DNA from: RGIG5327 sp045612485 | Lineage (GTDB): Bacteria > Verrucomicrobiota > Lentisphaeria > Victivallales > UBA1829 | Length of the DNA stretch: 28,041 bases | NCBI GenBank assembly: GCA_045612485.1 | Contig: JAZKZE010000082.1 | Span: 1-28,041, forward strand | Direction of reading: 5' to 3' | Shown: in pieces, positions 16,836 through 25,750 of the stretch | How positions within the stretch are numbered: the first letter of the stretch is position 1 | Layout: the number at the start of each line of letters is the position of its first letter | Program-made: the position numbers and the translations under genes | The notes under the pieces: generated by a model | What the model was told of the DNA's origin: nothing | Database searches by the model: none | What the model saw: the letters and a program-made list of their open reading frames with translations, nothing else

Positions 16836-17780
16836 ATGATCAGAACAGAACTTCTTACAAAAAAATTCGGCAACGGCCGCGGGATCAGTGAAATGAATCT
16901 GGAAGTACCTGCCGGAGCCATCTACGGCTTTGTTGGTCATAACGGTGCGGGAAAAACCACAGCAATAAAGATCCTCTGCGGATTGATGCGGGCTGATTCC
17001 GGAAGAGCCTTTATCGGCGATCTGGAGGTAAAACCTTCCAATACAGCAAAAATCAAACGTATTGTGGGATATATGCCGGATATTACAGGGGTGTATGACC
17101 AGATGAGCGTATGGGAGTTTCTGGATTTTTACGGAGCAGCCTTCAAGATCCCGCCGAAACTCCGGAAAACCCGTATTGAAGAAGTCCTTGCCCTTGCCGG
17201 AGCATCCGAAATGATCGACTATCAAGTCGCCTCCCTTTCCAGAGGTATGCGGCAGAAAGTAGGATTGGCAAAAACTCTGATCCATGATCCCCAGGTACTG
17301 ATCCTTGACGAACCCGCAGGGGGGCTTGACCCCAATGCCCGTATCGAAATGAGAAGAGCTATTGCCGGACTGAAAAAACTGGGCAAGACCATTCTGCTTT
17401 CCAGTCATATACTCCCGGAACTTGCCTCGATCTGCGATTGTGTGGGTATTCTCAATAAAGGACACCTTCTTGCACAGGGAACCGTCAAAGAGATCAGCAG
17501 TAAAATACAGGAAAATCTGTCCATCATGGTGGTAGTGGATTCCAACCCGGAAGAAGCACTCTCTCTGTTGCAGAGAGTCGAAGGGGTGGAAAATGCCGTT
17601 CTTGCAGATATTGACTGTATCCATTTCTCCTTTACCGCAGGCAGGGATTCCGCAGGCAGGGTATTGCAGATCCTGATGGATAACGGCGTCAGAGTCCGCT
17701 GGTTTGCGGAAAATGAAGTGGATCTGGAAAATGTATTTTTGAATATCACCGGAAATCCTGCCGCACAGAATGCAGATTAA
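16836..17780 (+). CDS. ABC-2 type transporter ATP-binding protein
   Basis: The 314-residue ATPase drives the permease encoded next. Walker A is GHNGAGKTT (34-42), the Q-loop region is YMPDITGVYDQMSV, with D in place of the usual Q or E, and the signature is LSRGMRQK (from about 133). Walker B is VLILDEP (about 154-160) followed by GGLDP, and the switch is SSH (near 190). A C-terminal extension of about 90 residues after the switch is usual for the CcmA/GldA-like group (COG1131). GGAGAAG precedes the ATG, and the gene ends 21 bases before the permease. The product sits on the cytoplasmic face of the inner membrane. Substrate unknown. Confidence 0.93.
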   Translation: MIRTELLTKKFGNGRGISEMNLEVPAGAIYGFVGHNGAGKTTAIKILCGLMRADSGRAFIGDLEVKPSNTAKIKRIVGYMPDITGVYDQMSVWEFLDFYGAAFKIPPKLRKTRIEEVLALAGASEMIDYQVASLSRGMRQKVGLAKTLIHDPQVLILDEPAGGLDPNARIEMRRAIAGLKKLGKTILLSSHILPELASICDCVGILNKGHLLAQGTVKEISSKIQENLSIMVVVDSNPEEALSLLQRVEGVENAVLADIDCIHFSFTAGRDSAGRVLQILMDNGVRVRWFAENEVDLENVFLNITGNPAAQNAD

Positions 17781-17801
17781 AAGATTTACAGGAATGGAAA
17801 A

Positions 17802-19577
17802 ATGAATATAAATCCCATATTTCAGAGAGAGTTCACCTTTCTGGCGAGAGCCTGGAAGACCAAGATCGTATGCGGAATATTTCTTGTTCTTCTTTCCGCA
17901 ATGCTTCTTATGTTATGGCCGTCGGGAGGGGTACAGAGTATCGTTACAGAAAGCGCCCGTCAGATCTTTTCCATGTTTTTTTCAGTGGATCTTGCCCTCA
18001 TCCTTCTCATGACCCCGGCATTTACAGCAGGAGCCATAACCTCCGAACGGGAAAGAGAAACATACAGCGCCCTTTTTTCCACACTGCTTTCCCCGCGGGA
18101 GATCCTCACGGGAAAACTTTTCGCCTCCATCCTCCTTATTCTCCTTTTAGTGACCCTTTCCCTGCCCATTGCCGCCATCTGCGCCCTTACCGGGGGGATC
18201 GATGCAGTATTTATGGGAAAGGTGGTTCTCCTGCTTTTTGCAACAGCGTTGTCCTATGCGGTTCTTTCCCTTGCGTGCAGTTCAGTAGTATCCAGAACCA
18301 CGACGGCAGTACTTTTGAATTATATTCTGATTTTGTTTTTCACTGCCGGAAGTTTTCTCCCCTCAGTCCTTCTGACAAGGCTCCTTCCCGCCTTTGCGGA
18401 TATATTCCAGCTGATCCGTTCCTGCAGTCCTTTCGATACGCTGTTCTTCCTTCTGTATCCGGACAGTTACAAACTTACATTGAATGTGGAAAATGATTTT
18501 CTCCCCTCCCCCTTCACGGTTTTTCTTGTTTTTTCCCTGATCCTTACAGTCATTTCTTTCATCATATTTTCCTTATTCGTCCGGAAAGCGGAACTGTTCA
18601 GAAAGAAAAAGAGCGGGGAAGTCTTTACAGAAACAAAAAAAGCCATCCGCAGAAAACTTACCTTCCCCTTCTACCTCATGGATCCGCTGAAACGGAAAAA
18701 GCCCATAGGAAGATTCTCCAATCCTGTTTTTGTAGCGGAAATGCGGAGCAAACTTTTCAGCAATCCCCGTTTTGTTCTCCGCAGTGTATGTGCCATTTTC
18801 ATCATAAGCCTTATTCTTCTCACATTGACAGCCTTGCAGCTGAATGAAGAAATTCAGGCTTCCGCAGTAAGAACAGTGGCGATCATCTTCCAGATCGGTA
18901 TTGTAGCATTGATCGCTCCAGGATTGAGCAGCGGACTTATTACAGAAGAGATCAACCGGGGAACCTTCAGTGCCCTGCGCATGACAGGGATCTCCCCACT
19001 GACCCTTATAGCGGGAAAATTGAAAGCTACATTCTTCTATGCCATGATCTTTATTGTCAGCAGTATCTTCATCCTGCTTGCCATGGCATATCTTGAACCG
19101 CAAACGTTATTCCCGGAAACGGGGATTCTTGATCCCGGCTTTTTCAGTGCCCTCACGGAAAAAATGGAAAGTGATCCCCAATGGTGGTCAAAATTCTTCG
19201 ATACCTACCGCAGTCTGTTCCTATGGATCGTGATCCTGCTCCTTGCCACATTCACATTTCTTTCTGCAGGACTTTTTGCCTCTTCCATTGCGGCAAATAC
19301 CTCTTCCGCCACGATCTTCTCCTATTCCTTCACTGGATTTCTCTGTATTGTGACACTTCTTCCCATCCCTCTTCAGGAAAAGTTCTCTCCGGCTCTTGCC
19401 ACCTTCCTGCTCTCCCTCAATCCGGCGGCAGCAGCCATGCAGCTTACAGACGGCACATTTGCCCTTTATCCGGATCTGTGGCAGAAGTACATCATTACAG
19501 CAGTCATTCTTTCCCTGTGTCTTTCCGGCGGAACGATTGCAAGAGTATATTATCTTTTCCGCAGCGGGAAAGCATAA
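17802..19577 (+). CDS. ABC-2 permease with internally duplicated membrane domain
   Basis: At 591 residues this is about twice the length of a typical ABC-2 permease. It carries two homologous membrane domains, roughly 1-262 and 305-591, joined by a basic linker rich in Lys and Arg (262-305). The duplication is visible directly: the segment at 71-106 (AGAITSERERETYSALFSTLL...SP...GKL) and that at 372-407 (SGLITEEINRGTFSALRMTGI...SP...GKL) share 16 of 36 residues. Each segment follows the second helix of its half, where ABC-2 proteins contact the ATPase. One gene can therefore supply the whole transmembrane pore, fitting a single ATPase gene upstream. Confidence 0.88.
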   Translation: MNINPIFQREFTFLARAWKTKIVCGIFLVLLSAMLLMLWPSGGVQSIVTESARQIFSMFFSVDLALILLMTPAFTAGAITSERERETYSALFSTLLSPREILTGKLFASILLILLLVTLSLPIAAICALTGGIDAVFMGKVVLLLFATALSYAVLSLACSSVVSRTTTAVLLNYILILFFTAGSFLPSVLLTRLLPAFADIFQLIRSCSPFDTLFFLLYPDSYKLTLNVENDFLPSPFTVFLVFSLILTVISFIIFSLFVRKAELFRKKKSGEVFTETKKAIRRKLTFPFYLMDPLKRKKPIGRFSNPVFVAEMRSKLFSNPRFVLRSVCAIFIISLILLTLTALQLNEEIQASAVRTVAIIFQIGIVALIAPGLSSGLITEEINRGTFSALRMTGISPLTLIAGKLKATFFYAMIFIVSSIFILLAMAYLEPQTLFPETGILDPGFFSALTEKMESDPQWWSKFFDTYRSLFLWIVILLLATFTFLSAGLFASSIAANTSSATIFSYSFTGFLCIVTLLPIPLQEKFSPALATFLLSLNPAAAAMQLTDGTFALYPDLWQKYIITAVILSLCLSGGTIARVYYLFRSGKA

Positions 19578-19617
19578 GAAAAAGTAAACAAGTTCAACTG
19601 GTAAGGAATACATTTTT

Positions 19618-20637
19618 ATGATCATACGGAAAATAGCTTATCCCAGGGCAGCCCTCATCGGAAACCCTTCCGATGGTTACCACGGCAAGACCATTGCTTT
19701 TGTATTCCGCAACTTTCATGCGGAGATCATGCTGTATGAAACTCCGGAACTGGTGTTGACCCCCACCATACGGGATAATACAGTCTTTTCCTCTCTGGAT
19801 GCCCTGACTTCCGATGTGGAACAGTATGGATATTACGGCGGGATCCGTATTATGAAAGCAGCAGTAAAAAAATTCAATGACTACTGCCGGGAAAACGATA
19901 TCTCTCTTCCGCAGAAGAATTTTACCATGCGTTATATGAGCAATATCCCCAACCGTCTGGGGCTGGCAGGCTCGTCTGCTTTGATCACAGCGGCTATGCG
20001 GGCTATGTTTGCTTTCTACGGTCTGGAGATCCCCCCTGCCCGTCTTGCCTCCCTTGTTCTGGCATCTGAACGGGATGAACTGGGGATACCGGCAGGTTTG
20101 CAGGACAGAGTGGCACAGGCATACAATATCCCTGTCTATATGGATTTCAATAAAGAATATATGGATGAACATAAAGTGGGACGGTATGAAAAGATTGGAA
20201 TACCTGACGATCTGAACTTTTACATTGCCTACCGTACAGACCTCGCGGAAGGTTCGGAAGTATTGCACAGCAGATTGCGGGATGATTACAATGCAGGTGT
20301 CCCGGAAGTATTGTCTGCAATGAAGGAGTGGACATTTCTCACGGAGGAGATGCGGAAAGCCCTTCAGGAGAAAAACCGGAAAAAGATCGCAGAACTCATA
20401 AACCGGAACTTCGATCTCCGCTGTCAGGTATGTGCTTCCTCCGTAAGTGAAAAGAACCGCCGTATGGTGGAACTTGCCCGTTCAGCAGGTGCTTCCGCCA
20501 AATTGACCGGCTCCGGAGGAGCTATTATCGGCTGTTATGATTCGGAAGAACAGTACAGATCTTTAAGTGAAATTCTCAGACAGCACCATATTGAGACCAT
20601 TAAACCGGATATTGTAAAAAGCGGGGCGGAAGAATGA
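19618..20637 (+). CDS. GHMP-family sugar kinase, glucuronokinase-like
   Basis: The 339-residue protein has all three GHMP motifs: PRAALIGNPSDGYHGKTIA (9-27), the ATP loop NIPNRLGLAGSSAL (109-122) and AKLTGSGGAIIG (294-305). Between them GIPAGLQDRVAQ (156-167), VYMDFNKEYMD (173-183) and NFDLRCQ (264-270) closely resemble, from memory, plant glucuronokinase, which phosphorylates D-glucuronate at C1. The next gene encodes a sugar-1-phosphate uridylyltransferase and overlaps this one by four bases (ATGA), which fits a route from glucuronate to UDP-glucuronate. Other GHMP sugar 1-kinases (galactose, arabinose, heptose) are the alternatives; the exact substrate is inferred. Confidence 0.8.
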   Translation: MIIRKIAYPRAALIGNPSDGYHGKTIAFVFRNFHAEIMLYETPELVLTPTIRDNTVFSSLDALTSDVEQYGYYGGIRIMKAAVKKFNDYCRENDISLPQKNFTMRYMSNIPNRLGLAGSSALITAAMRAMFAFYGLEIPPARLASLVLASERDELGIPAGLQDRVAQAYNIPVYMDFNKEYMDEHKVGRYEKIGIPDDLNFYIAYRTDLAEGSEVLHSRLRDDYNAGVPEVLSAMKEWTFLTEEMRKALQEKNRKKIAELINRNFDLRCQVCASSVSEKNRRMVELARSAGASAKLTGSGGAIIGCYDSEEQYRSLSEILRQHHIETIKPDIVKSGAEE

Positions 20638-21557
20638 TAAAAGGATCCACATCCACACAGATAAAAAAGGTCCATACTGCCGTGATCCCGGCTGCCGGTT
20701 TCGGGACAAGATTTCTGCCTGCCTCCAAAGCGATCCCCAAAGAAATGATCCCCCTTGTGGACAAACCGGTGATCCAGTATGTTGTAGAGGAAGCTGTGGA
20801 AGCGGGATTTGACCGCATAGCCATTATAATAAGCGAGGGGAAAGAACCAATAATCAAACATTTTTCCCCTGCGGCGGTACTGGAGGAAAGACTGGAGAAA
20901 ACAGGCAGGAAAGAGTTGTACCGTGAGATAACACGCCTGAACACGATGGCAGAGATCACCTATATATATCAGAACGAACTCAAGGGACTCGGAGATGCGG
21001 TTCTGCGGGCAAAAGATTTTGCAGGCAATGAACCTTTTGCCGTGCTTCTGGGGGATACGGTTCTGCGTTCCACGGGGGAAAAAAGTGTCATCGGTCAGTT
21101 GAAAGAAGTATATGAAAAGACCTCTTCAAGTGTTGTAGCTGCGGAACACGTTCCTGTGGAAAAGATCAGTAAATACGGGATCATTGACGGTACGGCCGTC
21201 CCGGGAAATGAGAAAACAGTACAGATCCGTTCCATGGTGGAAAAACCGGATGCAGATAAAGCCCCTTCCGATCTTGCCGTTGCTTCCAGATACCTTTTTA
21301 CAGCAGATATTTTTCAAGAACTGGAAAATACCCCTCCCGGAAAAGGCGGGGAAATACAACTGACCGATGCCATGTGTGCTTTATTGAAAAAACAGAAGAT
21401 GTTTGCAAGGATCATAGACGGAAAAAGATATGATCTGGGCAATGCCTCCTCCTTTTTGAAAAGTACATTTGAAATTGCCTTTGCTGATGAAAGATTCAGG
21501 GATGAACTTAAAGGATTTCTACGGGAATATCTGAAAGAACCTGATGAAAAAATATAA
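20634..21557 (+). CDS. GalU-like UTP:sugar-1-phosphate uridylyltransferase
   Basis: The 307-residue enzyme has the GalU layout: the nucleotide-binding loop AAGFGTRFLPASKAIPKEM (20-38), KPVIQYVVEEAVEAG (44-58), GLGDAVLRAKD (118-128), LLGDTVL (138-144), VEKP (202-205) and GGEIQLTDA (238-246). Classical GalU makes UDP-glucose. Here the ATG overlaps the stop of the glucuronokinase-like gene as ATGA, so the two are probably translated together. It may use glucuronate-1-phosphate, alone or with glucose-1-phosphate. The LGDT segment replaces the PDD typical of characterised GalU, which leaves room for a shifted substrate. I left the symbol blank for that reason. Confidence 0.85.
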   Translation: MIKGSTSTQIKKVHTAVIPAAGFGTRFLPASKAIPKEMIPLVDKPVIQYVVEEAVEAGFDRIAIIISEGKEPIIKHFSPAAVLEERLEKTGRKELYREITRLNTMAEITYIYQNELKGLGDAVLRAKDFAGNEPFAVLLGDTVLRSTGEKSVIGQLKEVYEKTSSSVVAAEHVPVEKISKYGIIDGTAVPGNEKTVQIRSMVEKPDADKAPSDLAVASRYLFTADIFQELENTPPGKGGEIQLTDAMCALLKKQKMFARIIDGKRYDLGNASSFLKSTFEIAFADERFRDELKGFLREYLKEPDEKI

Positions 21558-21577
21558 GAAAACAGGAAGATGACACC

Positions 21578-23512
21578 ATGAAAAAAAGAGCTTTGTTTAT
21601 TTCTGCACTTTTCAGTTTCTCCATACTTTTTTCTTCTGCATATTCAGCAGAACAGAAAAGTGCCTGTAAAGAACTTTCCTATCCGTCCGTTACAGAACTC
21701 TGGGCAAAAGGTCCCGTCGGGGAAAAAGCCATTTCCCCGGAAGAGCCTTACAGCAAACTTACTCCGGAAATCTTGAAACAGCATGGTATTCTTTACAGAA
21801 ACCTGAAAGATCCCTCTTTACGCATCCGTCATGCCCGGGAACTGAAAAAAAGTGTCAGTAAAGAAACCTTTATCCTTCTTGCCACTCTTCTGGAAAAGGA
21901 AAATGATCCTTTCTGCCGTTCCACCATCCTTTCGTCCCTTGCTTTTCTTGCGGAAAAAGGTTTTGGTGATCCCGTTTATGCAGAAAAGCTCTTTTCTGCC
22001 GGCAAAGATAAAAATACAGAAAGCAGAAAAAACGCTTTTCTCATTTATTTTCTTCTTGCAGAAAATCCCGATCCGGAGAAAGTCCTTGCACAAATGGACG
22101 GTAAAAATGATGAATATCTTATGAGAAAACTTTTCCCCTTCTTTGTACAGTATGCTGAAAAAATCCCTGCGGAAAGGATCAGAAAATACTGTGCAAGCAA
22201 AATTCCAGAACTGAAAGGAAGGGGATATGCTTTTACAATGATTTGCAGTAATAAAAATGCCTCTCTTGCCAAAGAAGGGAAAGTATTGCTTGCCAATATG
22301 GATAAACAGCCTGCCATCATCAAATATTATACTGCAAAGGCATTGGCATATCAGAAAAACCTCTCCCCGGAAGGGATGGCTTTTCTGCAAAAGGAAAGTC
22401 AGACAGACTTTCTTGCTGTCTACCTTACTGAAATGGAAAATCTTTCTTCCCTTACAGAAAAACAGGAGATATTCCTGAAAGGATTTCTGGATAAAAAATA
22501 TCTTCCCGCCATCCGGCTGGGGGCGGTAAAGGCGTTGAAAAACGGCAGAAGCAGGATCTCCGGTGAAGCTCTTGCCGGCTTTTTGGAAGAAGAGGATGTT
22601 TCTTTGCGGAAAGCGGTATGTGATACTTTTACAAAGATCAAACCGGAAAGAAATGTACGGGAAAAAATAGCTGCCATCGGGAAAAAGTATTATCCCTCCC
22701 GGCTGGAAGCAGCAAAGATCTTTACAGAGATCAAGGATCCTTCTTACCACAGCCTTATGATCCTTTTTCTGGAAGAAGCAGGAAAAAAAGATGAACAGCC
22801 CACCAGGGAGATCGCTTTGCAGGAAACGGTCATAAAATATCTGGGAAAGGAAAAAGTACGCAAAAGCGTTTCCGCCATCTGCGGAAAGAGTACAAGCCAT
22901 ATTCCTTCTGTCAGGAAAGAAACCGCCCTTGCCCTGGGGGAACTTGCTTTACCGGAAACGTTTTCCACGCTGAAAAAATTGATCCGGGACAGAAATGAGA
23001 GTGTTGCCAATGGCGGTATTTCCGCTGTTCTTGCCATGGTGATGCGGAAGGCTCTTCCACTTCAGGAATTGAAAAAACATTTTGCAGAGGAAGTAAAATA
23101 CCTTCTGAAGACGCGTCAACTGGAATTTGCCGCAGCCAGAGCTGTTGCGGTACGGACAGCGGCATTGCTGGATCTTACCGCAATTTGTAAAAACGATCTT
23201 CTCACATTGACGGAAAAAGAGTGTATAAGGGTTCCCCAATCCCCCAATTGTTATGACTCGGATGCGGTACGCATTTCCTGCCTCTTTGCCTTTTATGAAG
23301 CAGGTAAAAAAAGTAATGGAAAAACCATGATGGAACGTTTTGCCTCTTCACTTAAAAAACTTCTTGCGGAAGCAAATAAAAAAGATTCCTATGCTTCGGA
23401 CAGCTGGAAAGAATATCTCAATCAGCTTGATACTCTGCGGCAGGGAAAGAGGATCCGGACAGGCAAAGTGGCTGTCAGATCCCCGGAGCTTACTATTGCC
23501 CCGTTGAAATGA
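21578..23512 (+). CDS. Exported HEAT-repeat protein
   Basis: The 644-residue protein has a Sec signal ending near Ala24 (SSAYSA) and then tandem helical pairs of the HEAT/armadillo type. Examples are ETFILLATLLEKENDPFCRSTILSSLAFLAEKG (about 96-128), LRKAVCDTFTKIKPE, and SVRKETALALGELALPETFSTLKKLIRDRNESVANGGISAVLAM (about 445-488). Such solenoids act as protein-binding scaffolds; no catalytic motif is seen, so the function is unknown. A periplasmic location is likely. It begins 20 bases after the nucleotidyltransferase and is followed by a terminator, making it the last gene of the cluster. Confidence 0.75.
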   Translation: MKKRALFISALFSFSILFSSAYSAEQKSACKELSYPSVTELWAKGPVGEKAISPEEPYSKLTPEILKQHGILYRNLKDPSLRIRHARELKKSVSKETFILLATLLEKENDPFCRSTILSSLAFLAEKGFGDPVYAEKLFSAGKDKNTESRKNAFLIYFLLAENPDPEKVLAQMDGKNDEYLMRKLFPFFVQYAEKIPAERIRKYCASKIPELKGRGYAFTMICSNKNASLAKEGKVLLANMDKQPAIIKYYTAKALAYQKNLSPEGMAFLQKESQTDFLAVYLTEMENLSSLTEKQEIFLKGFLDKKYLPAIRLGAVKALKNGRSRISGEALAGFLEEEDVSLRKAVCDTFTKIKPERNVREKIAAIGKKYYPSRLEAAKIFTEIKDPSYHSLMILFLEEAGKKDEQPTREIALQETVIKYLGKEKVRKSVSAICGKSTSHIPSVRKETALALGELALPETFSTLKKLIRDRNESVANGGISAVLAMVMRKALPLQELKKHFAEEVKYLLKTRQLEFAAARAVAVRTAALLDLTAICKNDLLTLTEKECIRVPQSPNCYDSDAVRISCLFAFYEAGKKSNGKTMMERFASSLKKLLAEANKKDSYASDSWKEYLNQLDTLRQGKRIRTGKVAVRSPELTIAPLK

Positions 23513-23539
23513 TTCTCTGAATATTACAATATTTTCCTT

Positions 23540-23581
23540 CTTCCTGAATCGTTTGCAGTGCAACTTTTCAGGAAGATTTTT
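23540..23581 (+). terminator. Terminator of the seven-gene cluster
   Basis: CTTCCTGAA (23540-23548) pairs with TTCAGGAAG (23567-23575) over an 18-base loop, and ATTTTT follows. It closes the plus-strand genes ahead of the convergent groEL. Confidence 0.75.
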
Positions 23582-23601
23582 CTGCTCCGGAATACAGAGA
23601 T

Positions 23602-23631
23602 AAAAAAGGCGGTCCTTTGCAGAACCGCCTT
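23602..23631 (-). terminator. Terminator of groES-groEL
   Basis: AAGGCGGT (23606-23613) pairs with ACCGCCTT (23624-23631) over a 10-base loop. On the minus strand the stem runs into a series of T (complement of 23602-23607), 30 bases after the groEL stop. Confidence 0.9.
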
Positions 23632-23660
23632 CAGAATGACTTATGTGTCAGGAGGATGAA

Positions 23661-25304
23661 TTACATCATGCCGCCCATGCCACCCATTCCGCCCATTCCG
23701 CCTTCAGGCATGGGAGCGGGTTTTTCCTTTTCAGGAATTTCGGTGACAACACATTCAGTTGTAAGCATAAGACCGGCGATGGAGGCGGCGTTCTGCAGAG
23801 CGGAACGGGTCACCTTCTTGGGGTCGATGATACCTTTTTTCAGCATATCGACATATTCACCGGTAGCAGCATTGAAGCCTTTTGCTCCGGAAGCAGCAAG
23901 CACTTCTTTCACAACAACGCTTCCTTCATAACCGCCGTTGGCGGCAATGGCACGCAGGGGTTCTTCCACAGCACGGCGGATGATGTCGATACCCACAACT
24001 TCATCGCCTTCAGCTTTCACATCGTCCAGAGCTTTTACAGCGCGGAGAAGAGCAACTCCCCCTCCGGGGACGATACCTTCTTCCACAGCAGCTCTTGTGG
24101 CATGCAGAGCATCTTCCACGCGGGCTTTCTTTTCTTTCATTTCAGTTTCAGTAGCAGCACCGATATTGATGACAGCTACCCCGCCTGCCAGCTTGGCAAG
24201 ACGTTCCTGAAGTTTTTCACGATCGTAGTCAGAAGTGGTTTCTTCGATCTGTTTGCGGATCTGGTTCACTCTGGCGAGGATGGCGGACTGTTTGCCGGCA
24301 CCTTCCACGATGGTGGTGTTTTCTTTTTCAACGGTGATGCGTTTGGCTTTACCCAGTTTGTCGATACCGACGGTATCCAGTTTGATACCCAGGTCTTCAG
24401 AGATGCAGGTACCGCCGGTAAGGATGGCGATATCTTCCAGCATGGCTTTGCGGCGGTCACCGAATCCGGGAGCCTTCACAGCGCAGACATTGAGGATGCC
24501 GCGCATTTTGTTGATGACCAATGTGGCAAGAGCTTCACCTTCGATGTCTTCAGCGATGATGAGCAGGGGTTTGCCGGTTTTGGCAACAGCCTGGAGGAGG
24601 GGGAGAAGATCGTTGAGAGAGCTGATCTTCTTTTCATTGATGAGAACATAAGCATCATCAAGAACGACATCCAGAGTTTCAGCGTTGGTCACGAAGTAGG
24701 GGGAGATGTAGCCCTTGTCGAACTGCATACCTTCCACAACATCCAGAGTGGTTTCAATGGTCTTGGATTCTTCAACGGTGATGGTACCGTCTTTACCCAC
24801 TTTTTCCATGGCATCAGCAATGATCTTACCGATTTCAATATCCCCGTTGGCGGAGATGGTGGCTACCTGGGCGATCTGCTCTTCGGAATCCACTTTCTTG
24901 GAAAGTTTTGCAAGGTCGGCAACGATAGCTTCAACAGCTTTGTCGATACCGCGTTTGAGGCTCATGGGGTTGGCACCGGCAGTAACGTTCTTGAGGCCCT
25001 GTTTGAAGATGGCTTCGGTAAGAACGGTAGCAGTTGTGGTACCGTCACCGGCATTGTCGGAGGTCTTGCTCGCGACTTCCTTGACCATGGCTGCCCCCAT
25101 GTTCTGGTAGGGGTTGGCAAGTTCCACTTCTTTGGCAACACTCACACCGTCTTTGGTGATGGTGGGGGAACCGAATTTTCTGTCGAGGACCACGTTGCGG
25201 CCTTTGGGCCCCAGTGTGGCTTTCACAGCGGCACTGAGCTGTTCCACACCGGCAAGAAGCTGGCGACGGGCTTCGTCACCGAACAAAAGTTGTTTTGCAG
25301 GCAT
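23661..25304 (-). CDS. groEL: Chaperonin GroEL (60 kDa)
   Basis: A standard 547-residue group I chaperonin subunit. The nucleotide-binding regions are ATLGPKGRNVVLDRKFGSPTITKDGVSVAKE and GDGTTTATVL, with GGGVALLRAV in the C-terminal equatorial part. The protein ends in the usual GGM repeats (GGMGGMGGMGGMM). AAGGAG precedes the ATG by eight bases. It follows groES by 51 bases, so the two form the normal groESL operon, closed by a terminator. The long open frame on the opposite strand is a composition effect. Confidence 0.98.
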   Translation of the reverse strand: MPAKQLLFGDEARRQLLAGVEQLSAAVKATLGPKGRNVVLDRKFGSPTITKDGVSVAKEVELANPYQNMGAAMVKEVASKTSDNAGDGTTTATVLTEAIFKQGLKNVTAGANPMSLKRGIDKAVEAIVADLAKLSKKVDSEEQIAQVATISANGDIEIGKIIADAMEKVGKDGTITVEESKTIETTLDVVEGMQFDKGYISPYFVTNAETLDVVLDDAYVLINEKKISSLNDLLPLLQAVAKTGKPLLIIAEDIEGEALATLVINKMRGILNVCAVKAPGFGDRRKAMLEDIAILTGGTCISEDLGIKLDTVGIDKLGKAKRITVEKENTTIVEGAGKQSAILARVNQIRKQIEETTSDYDREKLQERLAKLAGGVAVINIGAATETEMKEKKARVEDALHATRAAVEEGIVPGGGVALLRAVKALDDVKAEGDEVVGIDIIRRAVEEPLRAIAANGGYEGSVVVKEVLAASGAKGFNAATGEYVDMLKKGIIDPKKVTRSALQNAASIAGLMLTTECVVTEIPEKEKPAPMPEGGMGGMGGMGGMM

Positions 25305-25355
25305 TTTCTTTACTCCTTAAAATACTGTTTTATAGAAAACTGTTGGTTACTCTGC

Positions 25356-25652
25356 TTACTTGATCACAGCAAGAATATCGCTTGCGCTGAGGATCTTGTA
25401 TTCTTTTCCGTCATATTTCACTTCGGTTCCTCCGTATTTGCTGGTAAGAACCACATCGCCGACTTTCACATCAAAGGGGATCTTTTTCCCGTTATCATCG
25501 GTCTTGCCGGTACCCAGAGCCACGACAACAGCTTCCAGGGGTTTTTCTTTGGCAGAATCGGGAATGACGATCCCGCCTCTGATCTGCTCGGCTTCTTCTT
25601 TCTGTTCCACAAGGATTCTGTCTCCCAGCGGCTGAATTTTTACTTTGCTCAT
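25356..25652 (-). CDS. groES: Co-chaperonin GroES (10 kDa)
   Basis: The 98-residue co-chaperonin caps the GroEL ring. It has PLGDRILVEQKEEAEQIRGGIVIPDSAKEKP (residues 8-38), which includes the mobile loop, followed by a typical beta-barrel core (VGDVVLTSKYGGTEVKYDGKEYKIL). CAGGAG lies six bases before the ATG. It is first in groES-groEL and starts 98 bases after dnaK. No CIRCE element (TTAGCACTC-N9-GAGTGCTAA) is present in that gap. Confidence 0.97.
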   Translation of the reverse strand: MSKVKIQPLGDRILVEQKEEAEQIRGGIVIPDSAKEKPLEAVVVALGTGKTDDNGKKIPFDVKVGDVVLTSKYGGTEVKYDGKEYKILSASDILAVIK

Positions 25653-25710
25653 GTTTTACTCCTGTTGATTGGTTATATTAGGGGTTCTTTATTTCTGAAA
25701 ATGAAAAGTT

Positions 25711-25732
25711 CCGTCCGGATCTTTCCGGACGG
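25711..25732 (-). terminator. Hairpin after dnaK, probable terminator
   Basis: CCGTCCGGA (25711-25719) and TCCGGACGG (25724-25732) form a 9-bp stem with a four-base loop 18 bases after the dnaK stop. On the minus strand AACTTTTCATTTT follows, an imperfect U-run, so some transcripts may read into groES. A CCCCTAATAT box further on may serve as a groES promoter. Confidence 0.6.
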
Positions 25733-25750
25733 TTTTTCTGTATTCCATTC

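Noticed and set aside
25653..25750. CIRCE or HAIR operator before groES
   Set aside because: Neither TTAGCACTC-N9-GAGTGCTAA nor CTTGAGT-N7-ACTCAAG is present.
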